DNA of 64,000 nt from Gimesia maris (GCF_008298035.1 NZ_CP042910.1:1322001-1386000), one strand, 5' to 3'; shown: positions 53,412-64,000, counted from the first letter of the stretch. The notes: generated from the letters alone by a model not told the origin. Made by a program: numbers and translations.

Positions 53412-53550
53412 CAGCTTGAAGTCCCCGCTGTTGAGTTGATCTGCAGCCGGATTCCACTTTCAGAGGCGACACTGGTTTCAATGTTTCTGACGCGCGTCTA
53501 TGATACAGGCTTATTGTCAGGAATTTGAAATTCTTCAGGAAGCAGCAGGC

Positions 53551-54126
53551 ATGATTCTGGAAGGAATGGTCACCAGTCAAAATGAATCGGGAGAATTAAA
53601 CATTGCTCCCATGGGACCACAGGTCGATCAGGGTATGACACGGTTCATACTGCGTCCCTTTCAGACTTCGCGCACATTCAGCAATCTGAAAGAGACCCGC
53701 AGTGGTGTCTTTCACGTGGTCGACGATGTATTGCTGCTCGCAAAATCGGCAATTGGAACGCTGCAGGAAATTCCAGAAACCTTTCCCGCAGAGAAAATAT
53801 CCGGTCGCGTGCTGGCATCCGCCTGTCGCTGGTATGAATTTCAGATTGAGTCCATTGATGAATCAGAGGCCCGCACGGTCATGCAGGCAAAGGTGATCCA
53901 TCGCGGTCGCATTCGCGACTATTTCGGCCTGAACCGCGCCAAACACGCAGTTCTGGAAGCGGCCATTCTCGCCACCCGCACCCACTTGATTGAGCAGGGG
54001 GATCTGCTGGCGCAATATCAGACACTGGCAGAAATAGTCAGAAAAACCGCAGGACCGGATGAAGAGACTGCGTTCCGTTTACTGGAAGAATTCATTTCAA
54101 AAGCGTATGCTGAAACAGAGTCATAA
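53551..54126 (+). CDS. DUF447 family protein linked to the H4MPT pathway
   Basis: The frame opens at 53500, but the ATG at 53551, with AGGAAG 9 bases upstream, starts exactly on the family N-terminus MILEGMVTSQNESGELNIAP. The 191-residue protein resembles FMN-binding split-barrel proteins (FILRPFQTSRTFSNLKETRS, then GVFHVVDDVLLLAKSAI). DUF447 occurs with H4MPT genes in methylotrophs, archaea and planctomycetes; its reaction is unassigned. The beta-RFAP synthase gene follows 47 bases later on the same strand. Confidence 0.92.
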   Translation: MILEGMVTSQNESGELNIAPMGPQVDQGMTRFILRPFQTSRTFSNLKETRSGVFHVVDDVLLLAKSAIGTLQEIPETFPAEKISGRVLASACRWYEFQIESIDESEARTVMQAKVIHRGRIRDYFGLNRAKHAVLEAAILATRTHLIEQGDLLAQYQTLAEIVRKTAGPDEETAFRLLEEFISKAYAETES

Positions 54127-54173
54127 AACCACTTTTTTTAACCAAACCTACTCAGTCTGAAACTGAAACTGTC

Positions 54174-55145
54174 ATGTCGCGTGAAGTGAATATCACGACG
54201 GGAAGTCGTCTGCATTGGGGGTTACTCTCCCTCGCTCCTCAAGTAGGACGCGAGTTTGGCGGCATAGGCCTCATGATCCAGGAGCCACAACTGAAACTGG
54301 CTGTCACAGAATCAGCTGGCAACTCAGACAGCATGCAGGGCAGCCCCGGCAGTATTACAAAAATCAGAGAGGCGCTTGCTGCGATCCGTAACACATGTCC
54401 CGAGCTGTACCGGGATCGGTTTTATGATCTGAAGCTGCATTCTGAAATCGCGCAGCACTGTGGGTTCGGTTCCGGGACCCAATTGAGTCTGGCAGTCGCA
54501 CAGGCACTTGCCTCATTGTCAGAGGAAACTTCACTGACGTCGGTGGAACTGGCACAGCGGGTTCAGCGCGGTGCCCGCTCCGCTTTAGGCATTCATGGAT
54601 TCACTACTGGTGGATTCCTGGTTGAAGGGGGCAAGCAGACTGCTGCTGAGATCAGTCCACTGGTGGTTCGGGCTGATTTCCCTGAAGACTGGCACATCCT
54701 TCTGGTGACTCCGACAAATCGTGCAGGAATCTCGGGTTACATTGAAGCTGATGCCATTCAGCAGCTGGGACCGATGCCCACAGCCACCACGGAAAAACTC
54801 TGCCGCCTCGCATTGATGCAACTGGCACCCGCTGTTCAAAGCCATGATTTCGAAGAATTAACAACAGGACTGACCGAATTTGGTCACGTGGTCGGTGAAT
54901 TTTTCAGACCCGCTCAGGGAGGAATCTTTGCCGATCCTCAGATGGTTGAACTGGAACAGAAGCTGATCACCCGGGGAGTTCGGGGAATCGCACAAACTTC
55001 GTGGGGACCGACTTTGTCCATCATTTGCCAGGATGCAGCAATGATAACAAGTCTAGTCACTGAATGTGGTTACGGTAAATATTGCGAGTTGAGGACAGTC
55101 CGCCCTCTGAACGAAGGGGCTCAGATTCAGATCAACGGAGACTGA
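54174..55145 (+). CDS. Beta-ribofuranosylaminobenzene 5'-phosphate synthase
   Basis: Beta-RFAP synthase joins PRPP and 4-aminobenzoate with loss of CO2, committing to H4MPT synthesis. The 323-residue protein is a GHMP-kinase-fold member. Blocks: SRLHWGLLSLAPQVGREFGG, GIGLMIQEPQL, the glycine-rich phosphate loop HCGFGSGTQLSLAVAQALAS, RGARSALGIHGFTTGGFLVE, and GIAQTSWGPTLSIICQD. Length is normal. It pairs with the DUF447 gene and completes the local H4MPT set (fae, mtdB, ATP-grasp, DUF447). Confidence 0.95.
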   Translation: MSREVNITTGSRLHWGLLSLAPQVGREFGGIGLMIQEPQLKLAVTESAGNSDSMQGSPGSITKIREALAAIRNTCPELYRDRFYDLKLHSEIAQHCGFGSGTQLSLAVAQALASLSEETSLTSVELAQRVQRGARSALGIHGFTTGGFLVEGGKQTAAEISPLVVRADFPEDWHILLVTPTNRAGISGYIEADAIQQLGPMPTATTEKLCRLALMQLAPAVQSHDFEELTTGLTEFGHVVGEFFRPAQGGIFADPQMVELEQKLITRGVRGIAQTSWGPTLSIICQDAAMITSLVTECGYGKYCELRTVRPLNEGAQIQINGD

Positions 55146-55226
55146 TGAACTTTGCGTTTTGTAACGGAAGTTCCAGAAACAGGTTGAATTCCAGAGAGGA
55201 ATTCTTCGACTATAGTGGAAGACTGT

Positions 55227-55232
55227 TATAAT
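55227..55232 (+). promoter_or_regulatory. Consensus -10 hexamer ahead of the DUF1501 gene
   Basis: A perfect TATAAT lies 55 bases before the ATG at 55288. The sequence 16 bases upstream (TTCGAC) is only a partial -35 match. Confidence 0.4.
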
Positions 55233-55287
55233 ATGGTGATCCCCGATTAACTCGAATCACACTGAAATGAAGTGAGTAATATACGCT

Positions 55288-56463
55288 ATGAGTTCCAGGC
55301 AAAATCAATCGGAAGTTTCACGACGTGATTTCCTGCGTGTTGGAAGTTTGAGCTTCGTCGGGCTGTCAATGGCGGAACGCGCCGCGATGGCTGCCACTCA
55401 GCGGGATCGTTCTCATAAAAACTGTATTTTCATTATGATGACCGGCGGCGCCAGCCAGCTGGAAACCTTCGATCCCAAGCCGGAAGCACCCTCGGAAATC
55501 AGGGGACCACTCAAAGCGATTTCAACCACGGTTCCCGGTGTCTTTCTGAGCGAAGCATTTCCCCAGCTCGCACAGCGAACCGGTCAGTTTTCTCTCGTCC
55601 GTTCCCTTTACCATGATGCCGCGCCGATTCACGAAACCGGCCACCAGTTGCTCATGACCGGTCGACTTTCACGGGGGGCTTTGAATTATCCCTGTTTTGG
55701 TTCTGTCATCGCGCGCCAGTGGGGACCTCGGGGAGATGCACCTCCGTTTGTTGTATTACCACGACAGGTCACTTCGCTGGGGGTGAATACCTATCGCGGC
55801 CAGCAGGCAACATTTCTGGGCGAAGAATTTGAACCGGCGACTGCCGTCGGTGAATCCACTTCGGCGGAATTTGAAATCGAAATTACAGGAGAATCCAAGG
55901 CGATTCAACAGCAGTACGGCAAGCATCGCTTTGGTCAGCTGTTGCTGCAGGCTCGTCAACTGGTAGAACGGGGAACGCGGTGTGTGGTCGTCAATCTGTT
56001 TGATGATCTGCATCAGCAGTTAACCTGGGACTGTCACGGCACCGGGGCAGGGACATCCGGAAAAGTTTACGAATATCGGGATTCACTGGGGCCCGCTTTT
56101 GATAAAGCACTCTCTACATTGCTCGACGATCTTTCCACTCGGGGTTTACTCGATGATACGCTAGTCATGGCTACGGGCGAATTTGGTCGCACACCCCAGG
56201 TGAATGCACACGGTGGTCGCGATCATTGGCCGCATGTCTGGTCTGCACTCGTCGCCGGTGGCGGAACTCCCGGTGGCCAGGTGATTGGCGCCAGCGATGC
56301 CCGGGCGAGCGCGCCTGTGGAACGTCCGGTGCATGCCTCGGAACTGACAGCGACTGTTTACCATCATCTGGGATTAAATCCCGGCAGTTGTCTGGCACGA
56401 TCAGAACAGGATGAAATCAGACTCGTCGATGCTGTTCCGATTGGCGAGTTAATCAGCGGCTGA
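55288..56463 (+). CDS. DUF1501 protein with twin-arginine signal
   Basis: A 391-residue member of a family abundant in planctomycetes and related to sulfatases/alkaline phosphatases in fold. The N-terminus is a Tat signal: SRRDFLRVGSLSFVGLSMAE. Mature blocks include NCIFIMMTGGASQLETFDPK, LPRQVTSLGVN, TLVMATGEFGRTPQVNAHGG and RDHWPHVWSALVAGGG, the last with the family's RDHW motif that may bind metal. Exact activity is not established. It lies downstream of the beta-RFAP synthase gene, but a 143-base gap and TATAAT suggest its own promoter. Confidence 0.93.
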   Translation: MSSRQNQSEVSRRDFLRVGSLSFVGLSMAERAAMAATQRDRSHKNCIFIMMTGGASQLETFDPKPEAPSEIRGPLKAISTTVPGVFLSEAFPQLAQRTGQFSLVRSLYHDAAPIHETGHQLLMTGRLSRGALNYPCFGSVIARQWGPRGDAPPFVVLPRQVTSLGVNTYRGQQATFLGEEFEPATAVGESTSAEFEIEITGESKAIQQQYGKHRFGQLLLQARQLVERGTRCVVVNLFDDLHQQLTWDCHGTGAGTSGKVYEYRDSLGPAFDKALSTLLDDLSTRGLLDDTLVMATGEFGRTPQVNAHGGRDHWPHVWSALVAGGGTPGGQVIGASDARASAPVERPVHASELTATVYHHLGLNPGSCLARSEQDEIRLVDAVPIGELISG

Positions 56464-56488
56464 GCCGCAATGGTGATACGCCTTAAGC

Positions 56489-57019
56489 TCAGGCAATCTC
56501 TGAACCCGGGGGACAGTCTTCTGCCAGAACCCGTTCGACTTCCTCGCGGGGGCACTGAAAACAGTTGCTGATTTCCTGAGCCGAAAAACCGGCCTGGCTG
56601 AGATAAACCATCATCAGTCGCTTTTCTGCAGTAGCAGACAGAGGCTGCGATTTTTCATAGACAAGAATATCGGGACCAGCTTTCTGGGTCGAATCATTCT
56701 GTTTCTGTTGTGTGAGCGCCAGTTGCTGACGTAGCCGGTTGATTTCCTGATCGGCTTCCCGCAACAGTTCATCGAGTACGCGCAGGCGGTCATCACTCCG
56801 CGATTCCACTTCTCTGCCATACTCATACAGCTTGATTTCCAGCTGATTGAGTCGATTGAACTGGCTCTGTTCCCGGCTGGAAAGTTCCTGCTGTGCTTCG
56901 TCCAGTGGGCTTCGATTTCTTACCTGATGCTGATAGCGAAAGTTTTTTCGCAGCATCCAGGCTACCGTTAAGAGTAACACCCCCGTCAGTATCATATTGG
57001 GATCGCTCAATTGAAACAT
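56489..57019 (-). CDS. Membrane-anchored coiled-coil protein
   Basis: A 176-residue protein: an N-terminal membrane helix (MILTGVLLLTVAWMLRKNFR), then a coiled coil (about 40-115; FNRLNQLEIKLYEYGREVES, VLDELLREADQEINRLRQQL), and a C-terminal helix-turn-helix-like segment (MVYLSQAGFSAQEISNCFQC). I recognise no named family. It converges with the DUF1501 gene and is 97 bases from the larC stop on the same strand. Its role is unknown. Confidence 0.75.
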   Translation of the reverse strand: MFQLSDPNMILTGVLLLTVAWMLRKNFRYQHQVRNRSPLDEAQQELSSREQSQFNRLNQLEIKLYEYGREVESRSDDRLRVLDELLREADQEINRLRQQLALTQQKQNDSTQKAGPDILVYEKSQPLSATAEKRLMMVYLSQAGFSAQEISNCFQCPREEVERVLAEDCPPGSEIA

Positions 57020-57115
57020 GATTGGCCAGTCATCCTTTACTACCAGACAATATTGAACTGCGGTTCTCTTTTTCCTGCTACGCGCGCTGGATCATCCTGA
57101 TCGTCTCGCGTGCGC

Positions 57116-58411
<1,296 letters not shown>

Positions 58412-58663
58412 AGTCAGGTATCCAGAGGGGCTAAGGTCGAGGTAAGCAGGCAAAATCAGAAGCGAATTTTAAAGATAACCAGTGGGTTCACCAAGGTCAA
58501 TTCGTGGAAGCCTTTGATTATCGGAATGGAGTAACCCCTTTATTAACAGGGAGATATCCAATAGTCGCACTGATCAGGAATACCCGGGTTCATCAGTTTT
58601 TCTGCGAATGTCTTCAGAAACATCTGTAAAACGGAATTTCTGCTTAATTCAAGTCCCCGGAAC

Positions 58664-59704
58664 TTACCGCTGGTAGATAGGCAGATACTGGTATTCTACC
58701 GCCAGCGCGAGCACTGCCAGGGAAGTCGCATAGACTTTTCCTGCCTGTTTTTCGCTCCCCTTGGTGGCGAGCCAGCTGCCATCGTGTTTCTGGGTTTCCA
58801 GCAGTTGCGGGACAATCGCGTCCCGTGTTTTCTGCCAGTACTGCCCTCCCATCTGAAACATACCGACGCTGCAGTAATACGCTCCGTAAAAGTAATAAAA
58901 TTCATCCGGATGCAATGGTTTCTGAAGCAGGTAGTCGCTGGCTTCCAGTGCATCCCGGGTATGATGTTGACCACAGATTTCCAGTGCTAAAATTCCGGTT
59001 CCCGTACGCGTCGCACTGGGGGCACCACCTGGCTGGTAGGCAAAACCCACGTTATTGCGACCGCGACAGTTGCGGACATAAGCGACCGCTTTGTCGATGT
59101 GGTCTTTGGAAATATCACAGCCAATATTCTTGGCGGCACGTAAAGCCAGCAACTGCCAGCCGGTCACGCTCAGATCACTGTCAGTACTGGTTTGTGTATA
59201 GCGCCAGCCTCCCGCGTTCCGTTTGTCTTTATTGACGTTCTGGGCAGACACGATCAGTTTCACCGCGCGTTCCAGCACCTCTCTGCATTTTTTCTCACGC
59301 TCACCTTTGAGCATCCCGGCGACTTCGGCGAGCATCAGTGTGCTGATACCGTGACTGTACATTGGCCCGTGACTCTTATGGTGAACGACCAGACCATTGT
59401 CAGCCTGATGAGCCAGGACCCAGTCGATCCCTTTGTTGATCTGGTCACCATACGGGCCTTCTTCGGGAACGTAACCAGCGGCCATGAATGCCATGATCGA
59501 CAGGGAAGTCGCAGCCGTCGATTCGCCGTAGGAATTAAAAGACCAGGCACCAGAGGGTTGCTGTGAGTTTGCCAAAAACTGAATCGCCCGCTGTATACTG
59601 GCATCCAGCTGTTTCTTCTGAGCGTCCAGTTCCTGGGCGTGGCTCAAGTTGGCAGGCAGCAACAGAGAAAACAGAAGTAACGAGGTCGGGAACCAGCGAA
59701 TCAT
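58664..59704 (-). CDS. Secreted prenyltransferase/squalene-cyclase-fold repeat protein
   Basis: A 346-residue protein with a signal peptide (MIRWFPTSLLLFSLLLPANL, cleavage near SHA). The body is an alpha/alpha toroid with repeats such as AIQFLANSQQPSGAWSFNSY, KGIDWVLAHQADNGLVVHHK, GGWRYTQTSTDSDLSVTGWQ and LLETQKHDGSWLATKG. The repeated QxxDGSW/GAW pattern is shared by squalene cyclases and prenyltransferase beta subunits. The catalytic DXDD motif of triterpene cyclases is not evident, so it is more likely a non-enzymatic or different secreted protein. The DUF4175-like giant gene lies 34 bases upstream on the same strand. Confidence 0.88.
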   Translation of the reverse strand: MIRWFPTSLLLFSLLLPANLSHAQELDAQKKQLDASIQRAIQFLANSQQPSGAWSFNSYGESTAATSLSIMAFMAAGYVPEEGPYGDQINKGIDWVLAHQADNGLVVHHKSHGPMYSHGISTLMLAEVAGMLKGEREKKCREVLERAVKLIVSAQNVNKDKRNAGGWRYTQTSTDSDLSVTGWQLLALRAAKNIGCDISKDHIDKAVAYVRNCRGRNNVGFAYQPGGAPSATRTGTGILALEICGQHHTRDALEASDYLLQKPLHPDEFYYFYGAYYCSVGMFQMGGQYWQKTRDAIVPQLLETQKHDGSWLATKGSEKQAGKVYATSLAVLALAVEYQYLPIYQR

Positions 59705-59738
59705 AAATTAATCCAGGGGATCTGTCTGAGAAATGAAT

Positions 59739-62700
59739 TCAGTTACTCTCAGGTTTTGACTTGGAAATCGCTTCAAAATAATGTTTGATCAGCCGGGCAT
59801 ATTCCGGGTCAGTACGTGTGCGTGAGCCTTGCAGGATCTCGGTGTCCAACTGGCCGGGAAGTTCACCCCAGTTCCGATCTGACATGGCCTGCAGTTTGAT
59901 TTTCAACTCGGAAAAGTCCACGTTCGTTTGTGCACCGCCGCCTTCACTTTCGCCTTGCCCTTTGCCTTGCGCCATATTTTTGGAAGCGGTCTGTGACTGT
60001 TGACCTTTGCCGGGATCGGAACCCTGCTGCGCTTTGGATTTCAGTTCTGTTGCCGCCTGAGACAAGGATTCCGCGGCCCGCTTGAGCGACTCGGCTGCTT
60101 CCCGTGATTTCGACGGTTTGCCCTGTTGCTCGGAATCTCCCTGTTGACTGTTCGCGTTTTCTGCCATCTTTTCCTGAGATTGTGATTTGTCGCCGGCTTC
60201 CGAGTTGGCCTGTGCTTTGGCATCCCCTGATTCGGTCGCTTTCTCTTTTTGATCAGCAGGACTGGACTGCTGCGAGTTTTCTTTCGCATCGCCGGGTGGG
60301 GACTGCTGTTGTTGTGCCATCGTCTGGTCGGACTGATTTTTGAATTCCGGACTCTGTTCCAGCTGCTTCTGTGCTTCGCGCAGCTGTTGGGCAGCGTCCG
60401 TTACCTGGTTTCCTACTTTTTCCGGAACGGGGGACTCCTTTGCTTTCTGCTTGCTGGCCTGCTGCGCCTGTCGGGCCGCTTCCTGCAGTGCCTGGGCTGC
60501 CTGTTGCGCCTGTTCTGCTGCCTGCGCCAGATTCTCATCCTGCAGACCTTCGACTGCTTTCTCCATCGCCTGGCCGGCGGTTTCGGTTTTCTTACGAGTC
60601 CGGTCCGCCTGCTGGCTCTCTTTTTTCAAGCCAATCGGCTCGGTTTCCAGTTTACGCGAAGTCTCAGACAGTTCCTTGGATAATGCCTGGGTCTGTCGGG
60701 CGAGCGCCTGTTGTGTATTCTGCAGGGCTTCCTGTCGCTTCGATTCGGAAGTGGAAGCCTGTTCCATTTTTTCCGCCTGAGACTGTTGCAGGTTTGCCAT
60801 ACGCTCGGCCTGCTCCAGAAAGGCATCCCGTTCGGTATTTTCTTTATTCTGCTCTTGATGGGCCTGCATGATTTCATCCGCCTTTTTTGAAGCTCGATTG
60901 GCTGCCTGGCTGGCTTCATGCAGACGGCCAGCGTCGGCTGCCTGTTGTGCTTTGATGGATTCTTCAGCGAGTTGAGTGGCTCTGCGGGTCGGCTCAGAAT
61001 CAGGACCGAATTGTTGTGCCGTTTCCAATACAAAGTTTGTTGCTGCTTCTGCCAGCATCTGCTGCTGTCGCTGGAGATCGCGTACGGATTCCTCTTTCGC
61101 AGGCTCCGCCCTGGCCCGTGCAGGCTCGTTGCTCATCTTGCTTTCAGCTGCTTGTGCTGCCGTCGCTGGTTTGCCGTCGGCTACTGTGGTTGCGGCATTC
61201 CGCGAAGACTCTGCAGCAGCAGGGGACGCTTGTCCGGCGGGGGTTGCTGCCGGTGGAGTATTGTTGTCTGCAGCTTGATTCTCTCCCGGCGCGGTCGCGG
61301 GTTGATCCGCTTCTGCCGGCGGTTCTGCTGTCTGGGGAGCTGCAGGTCTGCCTGCGGCGACCGGAGCCTGTTCCTGGATGGCTTCGGCCAGTTGAGTTTG
61401 TGGCTCTACCAGTTGAGAAGTCTGTCTGACCAGTGAATCCAGTTGTTTCATCTGATAGTTACGGGCAGCATCAACCAGTTCAGGGCGACGTTCCAGCAAC
61501 TGATCCAGATCTTTTGCCAGGCGGCTCTGACGATGTTTCAGTTCTGCCTGCAGATCGGCCAGTTCCTTCTCCATTTCGGGGGAACGCTGCTGATGGGCTT
61601 CCTCTTTCTTACGCTCCATTTCGGGTTTTTCAGTCGCCGGCTGTTTGCCGTCCGGATTTTCCTGTGGCCGGGGAGCCTGCTGCTCTGGTTGCGGTTTCGT
61701 TGATTCCAGCTTGTCATTGAAGGCCAGCAGATCATCCGCCAGATGATTTGTATCTTCTGCCAGCCGATTCAGATTCAAAAGATCATTTTCCAGTTCGATA
61801 AGTTTATCGTACTGCCGGGCCAGTTGATCCAGTTTCTGCTCGGTGCCTTTCATGGCCTTGGGAACCGGCTTCAGATCGTTTCGGGCCTGTTTGACATTTT
61901 CGGCATCCGCTGTTGATTTGAGGGTGTCGTGGTTTTTGACGAAATCGGTGCGCGCCACTTCCTGTGTCTGCTGCGCCAGCTTCTGATACAGGGGGAGCTG
62001 CAGAAATTCGTTGGCAAGGTTTTCCAGTTTTTGAGCCAGCTTGCGCTCCTGGTTACTCAGCTCCTGCAGCTGTTCCTGATCGGCTGCTTTTAAGGCTTCT
62101 TTTTCTTTGACCTGATTCAACTCTGCAATTTTCTGGTCGACCTGATTTTTGTGTTCTTTGTATTCCTGTTGGATTTTCTGCAGCTCACCCCGCAGTTTTT
62201 CCTGACGTGCGACAACACCCGCTGGTAACTGCTGATCCGCATTCTTATCAATGCCAAAGACTCGGGGGGTAGTCCAGACGACATTCGGTTCCGGAATTTC
62301 CCGATTGTCGGCTGCCCGGACACGATAAGTAAAGATATCCGACTGCTGCGCGCGTAACCCTTCCAGATCGATTTTAAACTCGTAATTCACTGAGCGTGTT
62401 CCCAGTTGTGAGGCGGGCACCTGAATCACAGTCGCTTTCTCATCCAGTTTCTGAACATGAATTTCCAGTTCAGCGACTGAAAAATCGTCCATCACTTTCA
62501 CAGGCACTGTTAATCCATCCGTGGGTTTAATGAACTCGGGCTGGTTGTAGAGGGAAAGTTCAATTTCCGGAGCCCGGTCTGGTATGACCTTGACCAGATG
62601 CTCTGAGGACTGAGTCGTCAGTTTCCCTTCCAGGCTTTCCAGTTTGAGGTGATACAGAAAGCTGTTTTTGTGAACCGGAAGCGAGAGTTCTGCAGACAAC

Positions 62701-63803
62701 TGATCTTCGCTGATGGAAAACGCTTTCTGTTCTACGGGGTGCCGCTCTTCTGTTCCCGATGTGTAACGCTGAGACTCAAGCGTGACTGCGGTGACGGGGC
62801 GGTCAAATTTCAATTTGAATTCCAGCAGGCTCTGCTCAATCACGCGGAACTCACTGGGGATGACCGTCAGTTGCTCTGCTGGTTTCTGAGTATAGCCGGG
62901 GGAATTGACTGTCAGCAGTGTTTCAGTGATCGAAGGAGGTTCTGCAATATGAATGGTATATTGTTTCGAACGACTGCGGTCGGATGAGATTGTGTACTGG
63001 AATCCGCTGAGCAGACGCGGAAACTGAGTCTGATAAAAACCGGATTCCTGGTCCAGATCCATGCGCCGCGAGTTCGCTTTGCCGGCGCTGTCTTTCCATT
63101 CAATCCAGACGTCGTTAATCTGTCCCGGTTCTTTGGTATGCCAGTGCGGTTCCGCCACGATTTTCAAATCGGTTCCCCGGGCGACGGTTTCATCGCCGGG
63201 CTGAACTTCGAAATAGAGTGAGCTAACCGTCGCAAAGTTGCCCCAGGGAATCACGCTGCGGGAGAGCAGCAATCTGTACGCATCGGGCCAGAACAGCAGG
63301 GGGGTGATAAAAATCAGAATTGCGATGCCGGCACTCATGATGAATCGCATGGCGCGATCGGAGGGAACGGAATCGGTAATATTAAAATTCGTCAGGGAGG
63401 CGATCGTTTCGCGCGCGAGTCGTTCCCGCATCATCACGGAACTGGTTTCATTCTGCGCGGAAGCCAGTTCCAGTACTGAGGTCAGTCGCTCATTCAGTGA
63501 GGACTGTGACTCTTCCACAATCGCAGCCAGTTCGACAGGCGTGCGTTTTCGAATGACACGACGCAGGATTCCAAACCAGAGGCAACCCGTCACTACAGCC
63601 AGTGAAAGGGAACTCATGATAATACGGGCTGTGGAATCGAGTGAAAACAGAAAGTCGATACTGATCTGTAGCGTAATCAGGCAGATCAGTACCAATATCA
63701 CCAGTCCCAGACCGCGCAACAGCGCCAGAGAGCGAATCCGGCGATCAAGCTGGTTCAATTGCCGTTTCAATTCGTTCACAAATTGATCTAACTGCCCATC
63801 CAT
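59739..63803 (-). CDS. Giant DUF4175-like membrane protein with long coiled coil
   Basis: A 1354-residue protein. Three membrane helices lie near the N-terminus (LALLRGLGLVILVLICLITL, IIMSSLSLAVVTGCLWFGIL, and FIMSAGIAILIFITPLLFWP at about 155). Ig-like beta domains span about 190-490. A very long Gln/Ala/Glu/Lys coiled coil (about 530-1290) contains a disordered Ala/Pro/Gln-rich insert around 815-900. It ends with a short conserved segment (LKIKLQAMSDRNWGELPGQL). This layout fits DUF4175-like proteins that sit with MoxR, DUF58 and VWA genes in planctomycetes; those would be to the right of the window. The downstream partner is the prenyltransferase-fold protein. Confidence 0.88.
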   Translation of the reverse strand: MDGQLDQFVNELKRQLNQLDRRIRSLALLRGLGLVILVLICLITLQISIDFLFSLDSTARIIMSSLSLAVVTGCLWFGILRRVIRKRTPVELAAIVEESQSSLNERLTSVLELASAQNETSSVMMRERLARETIASLTNFNITDSVPSDRAMRFIMSAGIAILIFITPLLFWPDAYRLLLSRSVIPWGNFATVSSLYFEVQPGDETVARGTDLKIVAEPHWHTKEPGQINDVWIEWKDSAGKANSRRMDLDQESGFYQTQFPRLLSGFQYTISSDRSRSKQYTIHIAEPPSITETLLTVNSPGYTQKPAEQLTVIPSEFRVIEQSLLEFKLKFDRPVTAVTLESQRYTSGTEERHPVEQKAFSISEDQLSAELSLPVHKNSFLYHLKLESLEGKLTTQSSEHLVKVIPDRAPEIELSLYNQPEFIKPTDGLTVPVKVMDDFSVAELEIHVQKLDEKATVIQVPASQLGTRSVNYEFKIDLEGLRAQQSDIFTYRVRAADNREIPEPNVVWTTPRVFGIDKNADQQLPAGVVARQEKLRGELQKIQQEYKEHKNQVDQKIAELNQVKEKEALKAADQEQLQELSNQERKLAQKLENLANEFLQLPLYQKLAQQTQEVARTDFVKNHDTLKSTADAENVKQARNDLKPVPKAMKGTEQKLDQLARQYDKLIELENDLLNLNRLAEDTNHLADDLLAFNDKLESTKPQPEQQAPRPQENPDGKQPATEKPEMERKKEEAHQQRSPEMEKELADLQAELKHRQSRLAKDLDQLLERRPELVDAARNYQMKQLDSLVRQTSQLVEPQTQLAEAIQEQAPVAAGRPAAPQTAEPPAEADQPATAPGENQAADNNTPPAATPAGQASPAAAESSRNAATTVADGKPATAAQAAESKMSNEPARARAEPAKEESVRDLQRQQQMLAEAATNFVLETAQQFGPDSEPTRRATQLAEESIKAQQAADAGRLHEASQAANRASKKADEIMQAHQEQNKENTERDAFLEQAERMANLQQSQAEKMEQASTSESKRQEALQNTQQALARQTQALSKELSETSRKLETEPIGLKKESQQADRTRKKTETAGQAMEKAVEGLQDENLAQAAEQAQQAAQALQEAARQAQQASKQKAKESPVPEKVGNQVTDAAQQLREAQKQLEQSPEFKNQSDQTMAQQQQSPPGDAKENSQQSSPADQKEKATESGDAKAQANSEAGDKSQSQEKMAENANSQQGDSEQQGKPSKSREAAESLKRAAESLSQAATELKSKAQQGSDPGKGQQSQTASKNMAQGKGQGESEGGGAQTNVDFSELKIKLQAMSDRNWGELPGQLDTEILQGSRTRTDPEYARLIKHYFEAISKSKPESN

Positions 63804-64000
63804 AGTTTATCTCAGCAGGAAGTAATTAGGAAATCTGTTTCAGCGAGCACACGAGTCGACTCTGGCTTGTCAGGTATCCGGGTAAAGAACCCTCTACAGT
63901 GCAGAACCTGCCCTCAAGCATTGTAACAAGATCTAAGGTGAAATAGGGATGAAAAAACGGTTTCGGAGCCAAAAAGCCGGCAAGCTGATTCAAGGTAATC
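63804..64000. other. Sequence upstream of the giant gene
   Basis: About 200 bases to the window edge with no supportable gene. The final bases from 63949 (ATGAAAAAACGGTTTCGGAG) could be a plus-strand start, but too little is visible to call it. Confidence 0.3.

Overview
The window reads as a chromosomal segment of a planctomycete, most likely from the order Planctomycetales (Gimesia-like). The basis is the mix of families: a DUF1559 prepilin-like protein, a DUF1501 protein with a Tat-type signal, GldA/GldFG plus DUF4340 export genes, a bacterial tetrahydromethanopterin (H4MPT) C1 cluster, a DUF4175-like giant protein beside a squalene-cyclase-fold protein, and a Lys/Ala-tailed topoisomerase I. 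Genus is an inference from gene content only. Most of the window is ordinary core genome, densely coded on both strands.

Layout. 1-6 kb: the end of an unknown membrane protein gene, hisH-hisA, a DMT exporter, thpR, tex. 6.4-10 kb: a secreted protein of unknown function, a winged-helix AAA ATPase and a TPR lipoprotein, closed by a bidirectional terminator. 10-15 kb: a small catabolic locus (class III aminotransferase and Gfo/Idh oxidoreductase on the minus strand; GntR/FCD regulator and sugar-isomerase-like TIM barrel on the plus strand) arranged around a control region rich in inverted repeats. 15-18 kb: Trm112-like protein, an exported SAM methyltransferase, DUF1559 protein, a His-rich protein. 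18-22 kb: a WecA/MraY-type transferase and a gmhA-gmhB-epimerase operon for surface heptose or nucleotide-sugar chemistry. 22-29 kb: tRNA-His, a lactonase-like protein, an ECF sigma/anti-sigma pair, panC, an extremely acidic protein, a thioredoxin. 29-38 kb: an ABC export operon (GldA, fused GldF-GldG, DUF4340) and a PpiD/SurA-like membrane chaperone. 38-44 kb: topA, a membrane protein, a retron and an M50 protease. 44-55 kb: an enolase-superfamily enzyme, then H4MPT genes (ATP-grasp, fae, mtdB, DUF447, beta-RFAP synthase) interleaved with a second ECF sigma/anti-sigma pair and bamA. 55-64 kb: DUF1501, a coiled-coil protein, larC with a (Asp-His)13 tail, a prenyltransferase-like secreted protein and a 1354-residue DUF4175-like protein.

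The most notable system is at 42.0-43.6 kb on the minus strand: a retron-type reverse transcriptase (NAxxH, YADD and VTG motifs all present). Upstream of it lies a gene-free segment that folds as a complete msr-msd RNA. A 15-bp inverted repeat (a1/a2, 43503-43517 with 43348-43362) encloses three short hairpins and a 17-bp msd-like hairpin, with a plausible promoter just upstream. A strong terminator follows the RT and no recognised effector gene is co-transcribed, so the effector is either absent, in the RT's roughly 95-residue N-terminal extension, or the unclassified membrane protein next door.

Other points of interest: a diverged pair of 94-bp repeats (22121 and 35264) that may be remnants of a mobile element; the inverted repeats in the GntR control region; an anti-sigma factor ending in a CxxCH motif; and a two-phase hexanucleotide repeat encoding the LarC tail.
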